64,000 bases of DNA, from contig JBJXGH010000002.1 of the NCBI GenBank assembly GCA_046153685.1, positions 10,146-74,145 on the forward strand, written 5' to 3'. Position 1 is the stretch's first letter. Each line of letters begins with the position of its first letter. Shown piece after piece: positions 17,377-25,425 of this stretch. This DNA comes from CAMAPP01 sp046153685. GTDB lineage: Bacteria > Pseudomonadota > Alphaproteobacteria > CADEGL01. Below the pieces are notes generated by a model, which worked only from the letters and a program-made list of their open reading frames with translations, searched no databases and was not told where the DNA came from. The translations under genes were made by a program, and so were the position numbers.

Positions 17377-18540
17377 CTACATCAAATACGATTCGAGATA
17401 GCCGAAATAGGCGTCCGCGCCCTCGATCATCTCGTCGATATGGATGTATTCGTTCGGCGTGTGCCACAGCGCCATCCGCCCCGGGCCCCACATGGTGGCC
17501 TCCGCGCCCTGGCGCGACATGTAGCCCGCGTCCATGGCGCCGTGGCTGTAGAAGCTTTCGGGCTTGGCCAATCCCGCGCGCTTATATCCCTCGTACACAT
17601 GGCCCATCATCGCGCCCTTGGGATCGACCTCGTTGGGGTGCATGAAGGGGCCGCGCCGGTATTCGATCTCGAAGGGCGGGATTTTGCCGACGGCGTTTTG
17701 CAATTCAGCCATCGCGTCCTCGGCCGACTGCCCAGGCAGCAAGCGCCGGTCCCACATCATGTAAACTTCGTTCTGCACCGTGTGGGTGGCGTCAGGGGCC
17801 GAGCGCAGCGCCGTGCAGGTGAGCGTCGGCTTGCCCATGCCCGCGTGTTCGACCTTGCCGATATCGAGCGCATAGAGGCGGTTCAGCACCTCGCGCGCGC
17901 CGGTGATGGCGTTCAAGCCCAGCCAGGGCGTCGAGGAATGCGACACACGCCCGCGCACGAAAATCTCGACATCGATGCGCCCCTTATTGCCGAGCGCGAC
18001 CTGGCCGTCCGTGCCGAGCACCACGAAGCCCGTCTTGGGCGGGCGCGGCAGCGCCTTGAAGATGGAAATCGCGGCATCGTGCCGGCCGGTTTCGCCGGCG
18101 GTCGAAACATTGAAGACGACGCGGCCCTTGAGGCGGCCCGATTTGTGCGCCGCATAACACGAAGCGAGCGCCGCGGCCATCGCGCCCTTCTGCTCCGACA
18201 CGCCGCGTCCGCGCACCGCGCGCTTGCCGTCTATGTCCACGAGCTCGGCGGCGTAGGGCGTCGGCATGGACCCGGCCTGATGGCACATGGCGTAGGTCAT
18301 GAACAAGGCGCTCTTGTCCGGATTGTCGGGGCCGAGCTCGCACAAGAGATTGCCCATGGCGTCGCGCCGCCAGGGCAAACCCAATTCCGTGAGCAAGCCG
18401 CCGACGCATTTTTCGATATAGGCCTGAACCTCGGGCTCGGCCTCGAACCGCGCGGTCTGGGGCGAGGGAAAGCGCACGAACCGGCGCGTCCACTCGATGA
18501 TTTGATCGTCCGGAACGTATTTGCCGACGAGCTTGCTCAT
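17377..18540 (-). CDS. M20-family hydrolase-like protein with altered metal site
   Basis: 387 aa with the M20 (ArgE/DapE/CPG2) layout: catalytic domain, lid domain with RVSHSSTPW (200-205), and a C-terminal HTPNEYIHIDEMI that keeps the last metal-site His. However, the expected H-x-D of the first metal motif reads AMC (84-86, in MTYAMCHQ), the bridging Asp is Glu116 (GVSEQKGA), and the Glu-Glu pair is Glu150-Thr151 (TAGETGR). So three of the usual ligand positions are changed. It may be a metal-independent or differently metallated amidohydrolase, or a binding protein. 13 bp after the M20 carbamoylase-like gene in the same operon. Confidence 0.8.
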   Translation of the reverse strand: MSKLVGKYVPDDQIIEWTRRFVRFPSPQTARFEAEPEVQAYIEKCVGGLLTELGLPWRRDAMGNLLCELGPDNPDKSALFMTYAMCHQAGSMPTPYAAELVDIDGKRAVRGRGVSEQKGAMAAALASCYAAHKSGRLKGRVVFNVSTAGETGRHDAAISIFKALPRPPKTGFVVLGTDGQVALGNKGRIDVEIFVRGRVSHSSTPWLGLNAITGAREVLNRLYALDIGKVEHAGMGKPTLTCTALRSAPDATHTVQNEVYMMWDRRLLPGQSAEDAMAELQNAVGKIPPFEIEYRRGPFMHPNEVDPKGAMMGHVYEGYKRAGLAKPESFYSHGAMDAGYMSRQGAEATMWGPGRMALWHTPNEYIHIDEMIEGADAYFGYLESYLM

Positions 18541-18553
18541 CTTCCTTTTCCCC

Positions 18554-19804
18554 TCAGGCCGCGTGCATCAGGCGCAAGACCGACTGCAACAGGACATTCG
18601 CGCCCTGTTCCAGAAGTTTCCAATCCGTCCATTCGTCGCGGCGATGGCTGCGCCCGCCCTCGGAGGGGACGAAGATCATGCCCGCGTCCGCCACGCGCGC
18701 GATCACTTGCGCGTCGTGTCCCGCGCCCGAGGGCATGCGGTGGGCGGGCAGGCCCAGGGATTTCGCCGAGTCCTCGACGATGTCCTGCACGCGCGGCGCC
18801 ATGAGTGCCGCGGTGTTGCCCGTGGTGTGGGCATATTCGACGCGCAAGCGGTATTCCGCCGCAACCTTGTCGGCGAGCTTGTAGCTCGCCTTCACTAGGC
18901 GCTTGACCAATTTCTGGTCGGTGTCGCGCAATTCCTGCTTCAAGTAGATCTCGAACGGCACGATGTTCGCCGCCGCCGATTTCGACTTCACGATGCCGTA
19001 GGTGAGACGCGTATAGGGCGTGCCGCGCCTGAGAATCGTCTTGCGCATGCGCGAGACGAACTCGCAGGCGCCGGTGAAGGCGTCCTTGCGCAAATCCATG
19101 GGCGTGGTGCCCGCGTGATCGGGCTCGCCGTAAAACGTGAAATCGGAATGATCGACGCCGACTATGCCCGTGACGATGCCGATGGGCAGTCCGCTGGCCT
19201 CGAGCACGGGGCCTTGCTCGATGTGCAACTCGACATAGGCGGCGATCTCGCCCTTCTTGCGCCTGGCCTCGGAGAGACGCGCGGGGTCGAACCCGGCGCC
19301 GAGCATGGCATCGACCAGCAGCGCATCGTCGGGCGCCTTGGCCTTGGCGACGCGCGCCATATCGAGCGCCCCCGTCACCGCCTTCGAGCCCAGGCAATCG
19401 AGATAGCGCCCTTCCTCGTCGATGAAGGCGACCGCCTCGAAACCGCGCGGGGGGCTAAGCCCTGCTTCCTTGATGACGCGCGCGACCTCGAGCGCCGCCA
19501 ACACGCCAAAGGCGCCGTCGAGCGGCCCGCCATCGGGCACGGTGTCGATATGCGAGCCCGACATGACCACGGGACCCGTTTCGGGCCCCACGCGGCCGAT
19601 GGTGTTGCCCGCCGCGTCGTCGCGCGCGGCGATTCCGGAAGCGGCGAAGCGCGATTTGAGCCACCGCCGCGCCTCCTCGTAACCGGGCCCGAAGGCGTGG
19701 CGCGTCAAATTGCCGTCGGGCGCGCGGCCGATCTTGGACAAGGTTTCGATATCGGCGCGCAAGCGACCGATATCGATGCGCAGATTGTGCCAGGACGAAG
19801 CCAT
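18554..19804 (-). CDS. M20 Zn-dependent hydrolase (N-carbamoyl-amino-acid/allantoate amidohydrolase type)
   Basis: 416 aa, the usual size for the hydantoinase/carbamoylase family (L-carbamoylase, beta-ureidopropionase, allantoate amidohydrolase). Complete metal site: GSHIDTVPDGGPLDGAFG (His85, Asp87, Asp96), FIDEEG (Glu130/131), ELHIEQGPVLE (His near 200) and PSGAGHDAQVIARV near the C-terminus. These enzymes remove a carbamoyl or amide group from an amino acid, for example N-carbamoyl derivatives. In a sarcosine/guanidino setting N-carbamoylsarcosine or a ureido acid is an attractive but unproved substrate. Upstream is a hairpin terminator that ends the M24 gene at 19922. Confidence 0.9.
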   Translation of the reverse strand: MASSWHNLRIDIGRLRADIETLSKIGRAPDGNLTRHAFGPGYEEARRWLKSRFAASGIAARDDAAGNTIGRVGPETGPVVMSGSHIDTVPDGGPLDGAFGVLAALEVARVIKEAGLSPPRGFEAVAFIDEEGRYLDCLGSKAVTGALDMARVAKAKAPDDALLVDAMLGAGFDPARLSEARRKKGEIAAYVELHIEQGPVLEASGLPIGIVTGIVGVDHSDFTFYGEPDHAGTTPMDLRKDAFTGACEFVSRMRKTILRRGTPYTRLTYGIVKSKSAAANIVPFEIYLKQELRDTDQKLVKRLVKASYKLADKVAAEYRLRVEYAHTTGNTAALMAPRVQDIVEDSAKSLGLPAHRMPSGAGHDAQVIARVADAGMIFVPSEGGRSHRRDEWTDWKLLEQGANVLLQSVLRLMHAA

Positions 19805-19863
19805 CGCTGTTTCCCCCGAGATTCCAAGATCCCCGGCGCCGAAAGCTGCGCGCCGCGCCGCGC

Positions 19864-19909
19864 AAAATCCGCGCGGCCCCCGCGCCGGATCATCCCGGCG
19901 CGAGGGCCG
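19864..19909 (-). terminator. Probable terminator after the first M24 gene
   Basis: Inverted repeat 19874-19888 / 19895-19909 gives a 15-position GC-rich stem with one mismatch and a 6-base loop; read leftward it is followed by GCGG then ATTTT. It lies 13 bp past the M24 stop and before the M20 start at 19804. Confidence 0.55.
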
Positions 19910-19921
19910 TCGAACCTTGCC

Positions 19922-21106
19922 CTATTTGATCACGAGCTTGCGCGGCAGCCCGTTCAGAACTTCGCAACCGGTCTTGGTGACGCGCACCGAGGCCGAGAAA
20001 CCAATGCCGCAATCGCGGTACTTGAGCGTGAGCGGCACCATGTGGAACGTCATATTGGTTTCGAGCTTGCGTGTCTCGCGCGGCTTCAGCGACAGGATCT
20101 GCCCTTCACCCCAATCGGGCGGGAAGGCGATGCCGATCGAATAGCCCGTGCGATGGCGGAAATATTCGCCGTACCCGGATTTCTCGACGACGTCGCGCGC
20201 GGCCTTGTCCACCTGCTCGCAGGTGACGCCCGGCTTGATCTTGGCGATCGCCGCCTCGAGACCGCCGATCACCGCGGCCGACATCTCACGCACCGTCTTG
20301 CGCGGCTCGCCCACATTGCAGCAACGCATGATCGCCGCCGTGTAGCGATTGGTGTTGGCCGAAACCTCGAAATAAACCGGATCGCCCTCCATGATCACTT
20401 CGTTGCGCCAGGTTTGGTGCGGCAGGCAGGTGCGCGCGCCCGACAGGATGAAGGGCGGCAGGCCGGGATATTGGCTGCCGTTCAGGGTGAGCACGCGCTC
20501 GACCTCCGCCGCGACTTGGTTATCGGTCACGCCGCCGGCGACCTTGTCGATGCCCGCCTGCACCGCCCGGTCGAGGATGCGCGCGGATTTGCGCATCGTG
20601 TCGAGCTCCTCATCGGACTTGATGAGGCGCGCCTCCTCGACGATATGCGTCGAGTCCACCACCTTGGCCTTGGGGAAATGACCGACCAGGTTCTCGTGCT
20701 CGAAGACGTTGAAGAACCAGCCGCGCTTTTCGACGCCGATCTTTGCGCCTCCGAGCTTGAGCTTCTTCAGCGCCTCGGCGGTCACGTCGGCCGGCACCTG
20801 GTAGTCCTTGATCTCGGTGAAGCCGGGCAGCCAAGTGTATTCGTAAACGTTCAGGCTTTCGAACGCGCGCATGACCATCACCGGTTCCTCGCCGAGCGGC
20901 ACGATGAGGCAGTGATAGCCGTAATAACCGGGCGTCTCGTAGCCGGTCAGATAACAGATGTTTTCAGGGCCACGGACGAGAAGGACATCGATTCCCTCTT
21001 TCTTCATCATCGACGTCACGACGTCGTAGCGGCGGCGATATTCCGCCGGCGTGAAGCTGAGCCGATGGTGTTCGACCATCTTGGGTTGGAAGCCGGATTT
21101 GGCCAT
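19922..21106 (-). CDS. M24 'pita-bread' hydrolase, metal-free creatinase/ectoine-hydrolase-like, first copy
   Basis: 394 aa with an N-terminal creatinase-like domain (1-165; PENICYLTGYETPGYYGYHCLIV) and a C-terminal pita-bread domain. His230 (CLPHQTW) matches the general acid/base His of M24. All five metal-ligand positions, located by alignment to the M24 consensus, are non-ligands or changed: Glu247, Ala258, Tyr322, Val357, Ser371. The conserved GYSIGIAFPPDWGEGQILSL is shared with the second copy. Loss of the metal occurs in creatinase and ectoine hydrolase (DoeA/EutD), which cut C-N bonds of small solutes; a similar reaction is likely, not prolidase activity. Terminator hairpin follows. 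Confidence 0.85.
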   Translation of the reverse strand: MAKSGFQPKMVEHHRLSFTPAEYRRRYDVVTSMMKKEGIDVLLVRGPENICYLTGYETPGYYGYHCLIVPLGEEPVMVMRAFESLNVYEYTWLPGFTEIKDYQVPADVTAEALKKLKLGGAKIGVEKRGWFFNVFEHENLVGHFPKAKVVDSTHIVEEARLIKSDEELDTMRKSARILDRAVQAGIDKVAGGVTDNQVAAEVERVLTLNGSQYPGLPPFILSGARTCLPHQTWRNEVIMEGDPVYFEVSANTNRYTAAIMRCCNVGEPRKTVREMSAAVIGGLEAAIAKIKPGVTCEQVDKAARDVVEKSGYGEYFRHRTGYSIGIAFPPDWGEGQILSLKPRETRKLETNMTFHMVPLTLKYRDCGIGFSASVRVTKTGCEVLNGLPRKLVIK

Positions 21107-21265
21107 TGCGGTTCCTCATGTGACGGGCGTTAGGATGGATGTCTCACGCCCGCCGCCACACGACCGCGACCGATATCGCGCGGGCCCCGCCAGCATCAAG
21201 ACGGGGCGAAGCCTACAAAGCCCCGCCCCGCTTGGAAAGCACCCTTGGAGTAAATCTTGCGCGGC

Positions 21266-22549
21266 CTAGCGCCGCTTCGCCTTCTTGGCTTTGGCCTTGG
21301 CTTTGGCTTTGGCTTTGGCCTTTGGTTTTTTCGTCGCCGTCACGCGCTTGGCGCCCGACGCCTTGGCGCCCTTCACCACGAGCTTGCCCGGATAGATCGA
21401 GAACGGCGTGCAGCCAGTCGCGGTCACTTGCAGCGTGGCGGAAAATCCAGCGCCGGTCTTGCGGTAGATATAGGCGGCAGGAACCATGTGAAAGACCATG
21501 TTCTCCTGCACCAGGCGCTTCTCGCCCTTCTTCAGCGACAGGATCTGCCCTTCGCCCCAATCGGGCGGAAAGCACATCCCCAGCGAATATGCCGCGCGGT
21601 GGCGGTGGTAATCGCCGAATCCCGCCTTCACGAATTCGCCGTGCACGGCGCGGTCCACGTCCTCGCACGGCACGCCCGGCTTCAGCGCCTTCATGCCGGC
21701 GTCGAGCGCCCGGAGGGACGCATCCGAGATGCGCCGCACCAGATCGCCCGGGTCGCCGTCCGAGGCGGTGAACATGATGACCGAGGAATAGCGGTGCTTG
21801 GTCGCCGACAGCTCGTAGAACACCGGATCGCCCTTGGCGATGCGCCGTCCCTCCCAGGTCGAGTGCGTGACGGTGATGCGCGGTCCCGAGGTCACGAAAT
21901 GCGGCAGGCCCGGATATTCGCTGCCGCGCCCGACGAGTTCGCGGTGAATTTCGGCGGCGATGGCGTCCTCGGTCGTGCCCGCGTGGAGGGCATCGAGCCC
22001 GGCCTTCGAGCCGTGGTCGAGCATCTTGGCGCAGCGCCGCATGAGGGCCAGTTCCTCGGGTGACTTGATCACGCGCACCCATTCGATGATGCCCGAGCCA
22101 TCGACCAGGGTGGCCTCGGGCAATTTCGTGCGCACGTTCTCGTATTCCTCGATGGTCGAGAAGAACGACGTCTTCTCGACGCCGATGCGCTTGTTCGCCA
22201 TGCCGCGCGCGCGCAGCGTCTCGATGGTCGCCTCATAGGGCACGCGGTCGTCGGGCACGGGCACCGAATCGGCGAGCCAGGAATATTCGAAGACATTGGT
22301 TTGCTCGAGAAAGCGCAGCACCAAGGTGGGCGCCTGGTCGAGCGACAGCACGAGGCAGTGATAGCCGTAATAGCCGGGCGTCACATAGCCGGTGAGATAG
22401 GCGATGTTCTCGGGCGTGCGGACCAGCAGGACCTCGATGCCCTTCTCGACCATCGACGCGATCGTGGCGTCGTAGCGCCGCCGATATTCGCCCAGCGAAA
22501 ACGCCAAGCGGTCGTGCTGGATCATCTTGAGTTGGCTGGCGGTCAACAT
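21266..22549 (-). CDS. M24 'pita-bread' hydrolase, metal-free type, second copy with Lys-Ala tail
   Basis: 427 aa from ATG at 22549, which has GGAGGG six bases upstream (an in-frame ATG at 22555 is too close to it). Paralogue of the preceding M24 protein: PENIAYLTGYVTPGYYGYH, THSTWEGR with the conserved His, YELSATKHRYSSVIM where metal Asp residues are missing, AAYSLGMCFPPDWGEGQILSL and NMVFHMVP in place of the metal His and Glu motifs. The C-terminal 35 residues are an added basic tail ending in six Lys-Ala dipeptides and KKAKRR, encoded by a hexanucleotide repeat. Likely a C-N hydrolase of a small zwitterion; substrate unknown. Confidence 0.85.
   Translation of the reverse strand: MLTASQLKMIQHDRLAFSLGEYRRRYDATIASMVEKGIEVLLVRTPENIAYLTGYVTPGYYGYHCLVLSLDQAPTLVLRFLEQTNVFEYSWLADSVPVPDDRVPYEATIETLRARGMANKRIGVEKTSFFSTIEEYENVRTKLPEATLVDGSGIIEWVRVIKSPEELALMRRCAKMLDHGSKAGLDALHAGTTEDAIAAEIHRELVGRGSEYPGLPHFVTSGPRITVTHSTWEGRRIAKGDPVFYELSATKHRYSSVIMFTASDGDPGDLVRRISDASLRALDAGMKALKPGVPCEDVDRAVHGEFVKAGFGDYHRHRAAYSLGMCFPPDWGEGQILSLKKGEKRLVQENMVFHMVPAAYIYRKTGAGFSATLQVTATGCTPFSIYPGKLVVKGAKASGAKRVTATKKPKAKAKAKAKAKAKKAKRR
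21287..21322. repeat. Six tandem GGCYTT hexamers coding for (Lys-Ala)6
   Basis: Six consecutive 6-bp units (GGCTTT, GGCCTT, GGCTTT x3, GGCCTT) within the 3' end of the second M24 gene. Changes in copy number keep the frame and only lengthen or shorten the Lys-Ala tail. Confidence 0.85.
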
Positions 22550-22614
22550 ACCCATCCCTCCGATAAGGCCGGCGCAACCGCCGGCGCGTCCGTCCATGAA
22601 ATCGTTCCGCGATC

Positions 22615-23781
22615 CTATTCGGCTGCGTCGGTCGGCGCTTGCCAGCCGATGGCGCCCGCGCGCTTTAGGTCCTCGATCTCGGCCTTGGAGAAGCCCCAAT
22701 CGATCAGGGCCTCCTCGGTGTGCTCGCCCGCGCGTGCGGGAGGGCGCCGCACCTTGCCCGGCGTGCGGCTGAATTTCGGCGCAGGACCCGGCTGCACCAC
22801 GCCCTCGACCTCGACGAAGGAGCCGCGCGCGACATTGTGCGGATGGTTCGGCGCCTCGGCGAACGATAGCACCGGAGCGTAGCAAACATCCGTGCCTTCG
22901 AGAATCGCGTCCCATTCCGCCCGCGTCTTGGTCTTGATGACTTCGGCCACGCGCGCGCGCAGGCGCGGCCAGGACGCGCGGTCCATTTGCTTGGGCCAGT
23001 TCTCGCCCTTCACGCCCAAGGCATCGAGCATGAGGTCGTAAAACTTGTCCTCGATCGCGCCGAGGGATATGTGCTTGGCGTCCTTGGTTTCGTAGGTGCC
23101 GTAGAAATGCGCGGCGCCGTCGAGGATATTGGCCTCGCGCTCGTCGCGCCAAATCCCCGCCGCCATCATCCCCCAGAAGCCGGTGGCGAGATACGCCGCG
23201 CCCTCGACCATCGAGGCATCGACCACTTGACCCTTGCCCGAACGCTTGGCCTCGTAGAGGGCGCACATCATGCCAAAGGCGAGGAACATGGCGCCGCCGC
23301 CGAAATCCCCGACGAGATTCAAGGGCGGCACCGGCCGATCCTTGGGACCGATGGCGTGCAGCGCGCCCGACAGCGCGATGTAGTTGAGATCGTGGCCCGC
23401 GACCTCGGCCAAGGGGCCGGTTTGCCCCCAGCCCGTCATCCGCCCGTACACCAGGCGCGGATTGCACTTCCAGCAATTCTCCGGCCCGACGCCAAGGCGC
23501 TCGGCAACGCCCGGGCGGAAGGGTTCGATGAGCGCGTCGGCGTGCTCGGCGAGGCGCAATACGGTCTCGACCCCGCGAGGATTTTTGAGGTCGACCGCGA
23601 TCGAGCGCCTGCCGCGATTGAGCAGATCGAGCTTCGCCGGACGCTTCACGCCCAAACCCGAAGGCAGGGTGCGATCGACGCGAATGATCTCGGCACCCAT
23701 GTCGGAAAACAACATGGCCGCGAACGGCCCCGGGCCTATGCCGGCCAATTCGACGATTTTCAGACCGGTCAGCGGACCCAT
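22615..23781 (-). CDS. CaiB/BaiF-type protein, alpha-methylacyl-CoA racemase-like
   Basis: 388 aa. Start MGPLTGLKIVELAGIGPGPFA with a GAGGGAG site upstream. Residues known as catalytic in alpha-methylacyl-CoA racemase are visible: His and Asp in AGHDLNYIALSG and the Asp of LVGDFGGGAMFLAFG, plus VVDASMVEGAAYLA. This makes AMACR-like racemisation of a 2-methylacyl-CoA more likely than CoA transfer, in contrast to the Frc-like protein at 40680. It lies 65 bp upstream of the second M24 gene and 48 bp downstream of queG, and may share either transcript. Confidence 0.85.
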   Translation of the reverse strand: MGPLTGLKIVELAGIGPGPFAAMLFSDMGAEIIRVDRTLPSGLGVKRPAKLDLLNRGRRSIAVDLKNPRGVETVLRLAEHADALIEPFRPGVAERLGVGPENCWKCNPRLVYGRMTGWGQTGPLAEVAGHDLNYIALSGALHAIGPKDRPVPPLNLVGDFGGGAMFLAFGMMCALYEAKRSGKGQVVDASMVEGAAYLATGFWGMMAAGIWRDEREANILDGAAHFYGTYETKDAKHISLGAIEDKFYDLMLDALGVKGENWPKQMDRASWPRLRARVAEVIKTKTRAEWDAILEGTDVCYAPVLSFAEAPNHPHNVARGSFVEVEGVVQPGPAPKFSRTPGKVRRPPARAGEHTEEALIDWGFSKAEIEDLKRAGAIGWQAPTDAAE

Positions 23782-23829
23782 CGCAATTCTCCCTCGCAAA
23801 ACCCGGCGATTGTGGGCGAACCGCCGCGC

Positions 23830-25023
23830 TCAGGCAATCGGTCCGTCCCATTCGGCGCGCACCGCCCCGTCCGATTCCCCGGCAAGGTGGCGCGCACGCA
23901 TATCCGCGAGCGCACCGTCCCCCCATAGCCGCCGCAGCGCCCAGATTGCGGCCGCCCGCACCAATGGCGAGGCGTCGTCGAGCCGCGCCTCGGCCTCGGG
24001 GGCGAGCGCCGCGCTCGCGCTATTGCCGATGGCGATCAGCACATTGCGCACGAAGCGGTCGCGCCCCGCGCGGCGCACGGGCGTGCCGGCGAAGGCGCGC
24101 CGGTAGGACGCGTCGTCGAGGCGCGCGAGTTCGGCGAGATCGGCGCCGTCGGCTGCTGCGCGCGGCTGCCAGGCGGGGTTGGAGGATGCGCGCGCGAACT
24201 TGTTCCACGGACAAGCAGCCAGGCAATCGTCGCAGCCGAAGACGCGATTGCCGATGGGCGCGCGCAGATCGCGCGGGATATGTCCCTTGTGCTCGATGGT
24301 CAGGTACGAGATGCAGCGCCGCGCATCGAGCACATAGGGCGAGGGAAAGGCGTTCGTCGGGCAGGCATCGAGGCAACGCCGGCATTCGCCGCAATGATCG
24401 ATTTCGGACGCATCGGGCGCGAGGGTGAGATCGGTCAGCATGGCGCCGAGAAAAAACCACGAGCCATGGGCGCGCGACACCAGATTGGTGTGTTTGCCCT
24501 GCCAGCCGAGACCCGCGCGCTGGGCCAGCGGCTTTTCCATCACCGGCGCGGTATCGACGAAGACCTTGACCGCGCAACCTTGCGTCGCCGCGACTTCCCG
24601 CGCCAGGCGCTTCAAGCGGCCTTTGAGCACCTCGTGATAATCGCGCCCGCGCGCGTACACCGAGACATTGCCGCGCGCCCGGTTCGCAAGTCCCGCCAGC
24701 GCGTCGCCCTCGATGGCATAATTCAAGCCGACGACGACCGCGCTCCGTGCCTCGGGCCATAGCGCATCCGGGGCCGCACGCCGCTCCGCGTGGCTTGCGA
24801 GCCAGCCCATATCGCCGTGAAAGCCCTTTTCCAGGAAGGCGCGCAAGGCCTCGCCCGCGCTCGCCGCCAGCGCCGCGTCGGTAAAGCCGACGGCATCGAA
24901 GCCAAGCGCGAAGGCGCGCGCGCGAATCGCCGCCTTCGGATCAGCCCCGGCCGCGATAGGGCGCGACACCGTGATCGGGAAGCCAGAGCCCCCGGGGCGG
25001 CGGCCCGGATTGATAGAAGACAT
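23830..25023 (-). CDS. queG: Epoxyqueuosine reductase
   Basis: 397 aa. QueG is a cobalamin and Fe-S enzyme that reduces epoxyqueuosine to queuosine in tRNA. Both ferredoxin-type clusters are seen: CGECRRCLDACPTNAF and CDDCLAACPWNKFAR, plus the family's SYLTIEHKGHIP and HEAT-like C-terminal repeat (EAEARLDDASPLVRAAAIWAL). The start at 25023 (AGGAGG site upstream) overlaps queF by 83 bp; a GTG at 24969 would shorten the overlap to 29 bp and is an alternative. Last gene of queA-tgt-GNAT-queF-queG. Confidence 0.94.
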   Translation of the reverse strand: MSSINPGRRPGGSGFPITVSRPIAAGADPKAAIRARAFALGFDAVGFTDAALAASAGEALRAFLEKGFHGDMGWLASHAERRAAPDALWPEARSAVVVGLNYAIEGDALAGLANRARGNVSVYARGRDYHEVLKGRLKRLAREVAATQGCAVKVFVDTAPVMEKPLAQRAGLGWQGKHTNLVSRAHGSWFFLGAMLTDLTLAPDASEIDHCGECRRCLDACPTNAFPSPYVLDARRCISYLTIEHKGHIPRDLRAPIGNRVFGCDDCLAACPWNKFARASSNPAWQPRAAADGADLAELARLDDASYRRAFAGTPVRRAGRDRFVRNVLIAIGNSASAALAPEAEARLDDASPLVRAAAIWALRRLWGDGALADMRARHLAGESDGAVRAEWDGPIA

Positions 25024-25399
25024 CGATCGGCATCCCTCCTCGCGGATACCAGTAGCCGCCGATCCTGAGCCAGCGCGGCCGCGCCGCCAACGCGATGCGC
25101 TTGGCAATGGCGATGGTGGTCGCCTCGTGGAACGCGCCGTGATTGCGGTACGAGCCGAGGAAGAGCTTGAGCGATTTGCTTTCCACAAGAAGCCGACGCG
25201 GCACGTAATCGATCACCAGATGGGCAAAATCCGGCTGGCCGGTGATAGGACATAGACAGGTGAATTCGGGCGCGGTGAAGCGCACCGCATAAATCGTTCC
25301 GTAATCGACATTGGGCACGCATTCGAGCGCCGCGTCCCGGGGGCTCGCGGGCAGGACGGCCTTGCGCCCCAATTGACGCAATTTCGGTGGATTCGCCAT
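24941..25399 (-). CDS. queF: NADPH-dependent 7-cyano-7-deazaguanine reductase
   Basis: 152 aa, the single-domain QueF type. It reduces preQ0 to preQ1. The catalytic Cys and Asp are in FTCLCPITGQPDFAH and the QueF signature ESKSLKLFLGSYRNHG is intact; His and Glu of FHE follow. Start MANPPKLRQLG chosen by family length; the longer in-frame extension runs into the GNAT gene. It is 26 bp after the GNAT gene and overlaps queG. QueC, QueD and QueE, which make preQ0, are not in this window. Confidence 0.95.
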   Translation of the reverse strand: MANPPKLRQLGRKAVLPASPRDAALECVPNVDYGTIYAVRFTAPEFTCLCPITGQPDFAHLVIDYVPRRLLVESKSLKLFLGSYRNHGAFHEATTIAIAKRIALAARPRWLRIGGYWYPRGGMPIDVFYQSGPPPRGLWLPDHGVAPYRGRG

Positions 25400-25425
25400 G
25401 GCGCGACAGTACGGCAAGCCGGGCT

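Noticed and set aside
19115..21133. 672-codon open frame on the plus strand
   Set aside because: Antisense to an M20 and an M24 gene that have clear motifs; shadow frame.
21266..23926. 886-codon frame joining the CoA racemase region to the second M24 protein
   Set aside because: The upstream 458 codons are a shadow of the racemase gene; the real gene starts at 22549 behind a good ribosome site.
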